Shown here: positions 62,571 through 64,000 of the stretch, one piece after another
Layout: each line of letters starts with the position of its first letter
Numbering within the stretch: the stretch's first letter is position 1
Origin: Druceiella hillmani
Lineage: Eukaryota > Arthropoda > Insecta > Lepidoptera > Hepialidae
Direction of reading: 5' to 3'
Length of the DNA: 64,000 nt
Assembly (NCBI GenBank): GCA_039881145.1
Contig: JAYKKI010000032.1
Coordinates: 10,231,001 to 10,295,000 of the forward strand
The notes under the pieces: model-generated
Databases searched by the model: none
What the model saw: only the letters and a program-made list of their open reading frames with translations
Told to the model about the DNA's origin: nothing
Position numbers and translations under genes: made by a program

Positions 62571-64000
62571 TGTCGACTAATATTATATCAAAAAATATTA
62601 GGAATATATCTTTCTATTTTTGAAATAAGTTCAAAATGAAATAAAATAATGTAACTATTTCAGTCATCGTTCAATACGTTTTATAATAACGTAATTCGTT
62701 ATTTTTATATCCGTCTATAAATTTCAGTTAGATTAAGAAGGCGTGTTATTATAGGTAAAATTGGCTTTTGTGAAACTGATCTACCATTTCTATTTATATC
62801 ATGAAATCTGTATTTCCGTCTTAACAGAAGGAGTGTTATGGCCGTACTAGAAATATTTAATTCTTAACCTTTTAAATAATATTGATTCTCACCGAATTTA
62901 TTTCTAATTAAATGAATTATAAAATAAAAAACATTTAACAAAATAATCGTTGCTCATTGAAGTAAACAATTTATCGCGACTAAGGAAAATTCGCCAGATA
63001 ATCTGAAGGGGCTGCTAAGGGTGCAGAAACTTGACTCGTAGTCAACTGCAGTCGAGAGAAGGCACTTCGTCGTCGAAGGTCGTCTGCAGGATCACTCATA
63101 TCCATTAATTTAAATTAAAAACTTCTTTGTTTTGAGTTCCGAAATAATAATATCGGAATCTGTGATGTTATTTTTTTCTTATTATTAATACAGATGCATT
63201 TTCTTTAATACGTGTGTTACAGAACTTTTTCGAAATATTCTTTGCAACTTTATAACATGGATCAGAGATTCTTCCGGGATCATTTATAACTCTTGTTCAA
63301 TATTCTCGATGGAATATGAAAACCTTAAGCTAGAATGAATATTTCATATTCTGATCTTCAAATATTTATCAAACATTATTTAATCAGAGTTCATCAGAAT
63401 TCACGGCAAGGATGTACATTTAAAAATCTTTGTCCTGTAAAAATATTAATGAAATTTCTACGGTACGAAGGTACAATTAAACATTCTTTCTACTCCTAGA
63501 TATGAGTCAGAACTGATCACTGAAAAAGGAAGTATTTGTAAAAGAAAAAAATCTAAAAACGTATACGTTGTGTTCTTGTAAAATATTTCAAAAAGACTAA
63601 CAGAAAAGTTTTACTCAAGAAATAAACGTGCAAATAACAGAAGGCAATTTTACAATTTTCAAACTAAATTAATGGAAAAAGATATATTGTTTGGGAAAGT
63701 TCTACACCTTACAAATTATTTTATGTTTACATTTGAAATTCAATTCAGTAATGCTGGCTCTAAAAAAATATCTGCAATCCATACTCAAACATAAATTGGA
63801 ACAAATAAACGCTCCCTATAAGCTGTACACTATTATATTAAATTGACGAGTATTAAATATTAAATTGACAAACGCCAAGTCTTAAAATTACATTTATTAT
63901 ACAGATGACGGTAAAAATTATGTTTAAGAAATTTTATTAATATCTTAAATATGTAGTTATTCTGATGCAATAAAAAAAAAGAAACAAATATTATTATAAT
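62571..64000. other. AT-rich region beyond unit 4
   Basis: No coding similarity. A small GC-richer patch with 'cgtcgtcgaaggtcgtctgc' lies at about 62990-63095. I found no partner or motif for it. Confidence 0.45.

Overview
The window is AT-rich (roughly 70-75% by eye), eukaryotic and has no intact host gene. Every protein similarity I can support is a broken transposable-element protein: hAT, two piggyBac pieces, a pogo/Tigger-type element and several non-LTR retrotransposon fragments. Short dispersed boxes of the type 'tacggaaccctaaaaa' and 'agacggacggacag' are, from memory, very common in moth and butterfly genomes. I therefore suggest an insect, possibly lepidopteran or a close relative, at low confidence. 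The region looks like heterochromatin or an old repeat-rich intergenic block.

The main architecture is a long, mostly non-coding repeat unit of about 14 kb present four times at visibly diverged identity. Unit 1 (about 405-9180, +) starts part-way through. Unit 2 (about 14850-28890, +) and unit 3 (about 28930-43570, +) stand head to tail. Unit 4 (about 50570-62570) is inverted. Module order within a unit is D (with GC island 2), m0, m1 (the hAT site in unit 3), m2/m3, m4 (with GC island 1), m5, m6, m7. Each copy has its own deletions and insertions, so the copies act as empty-site controls for each other.

Unit 1 carries a both-ends-truncated piggyBac fragment where units 2 and 3 keep m5. Unit 2 carries a 5' piggyBac fragment with a TTAA-flanked end. 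Unit 3 carries a near-complete 3.4 kb hAT element with a perfect 8-bp target duplication and an RNase H-bearing non-LTR fragment. Unit 4 carries an RT 3' fragment, a 137-bp tandem array, a 0.75 kb insertion, an endonuclease-domain LINE piece and an RT-linker LINE piece.

Between the units lie other interspersed repeats (H, G), a decayed Tigger-type transposase with a zinc-binding tail (45.7-47.4 kb), and a fold-back element at 49.8-50.05 kb. Each arm of the fold-back folds into a hammerhead-ribozyme-like core. A damaged sister fold-back sits at 56.4-56.55 kb.

The most unusual points are the ~14 kb unit itself, its two conserved GC-rich islands in an AT-rich background, and the paired inverted hammerhead-like motifs. 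All alignments were made by eye, so repeat borders are good to a few tens of bases at best.
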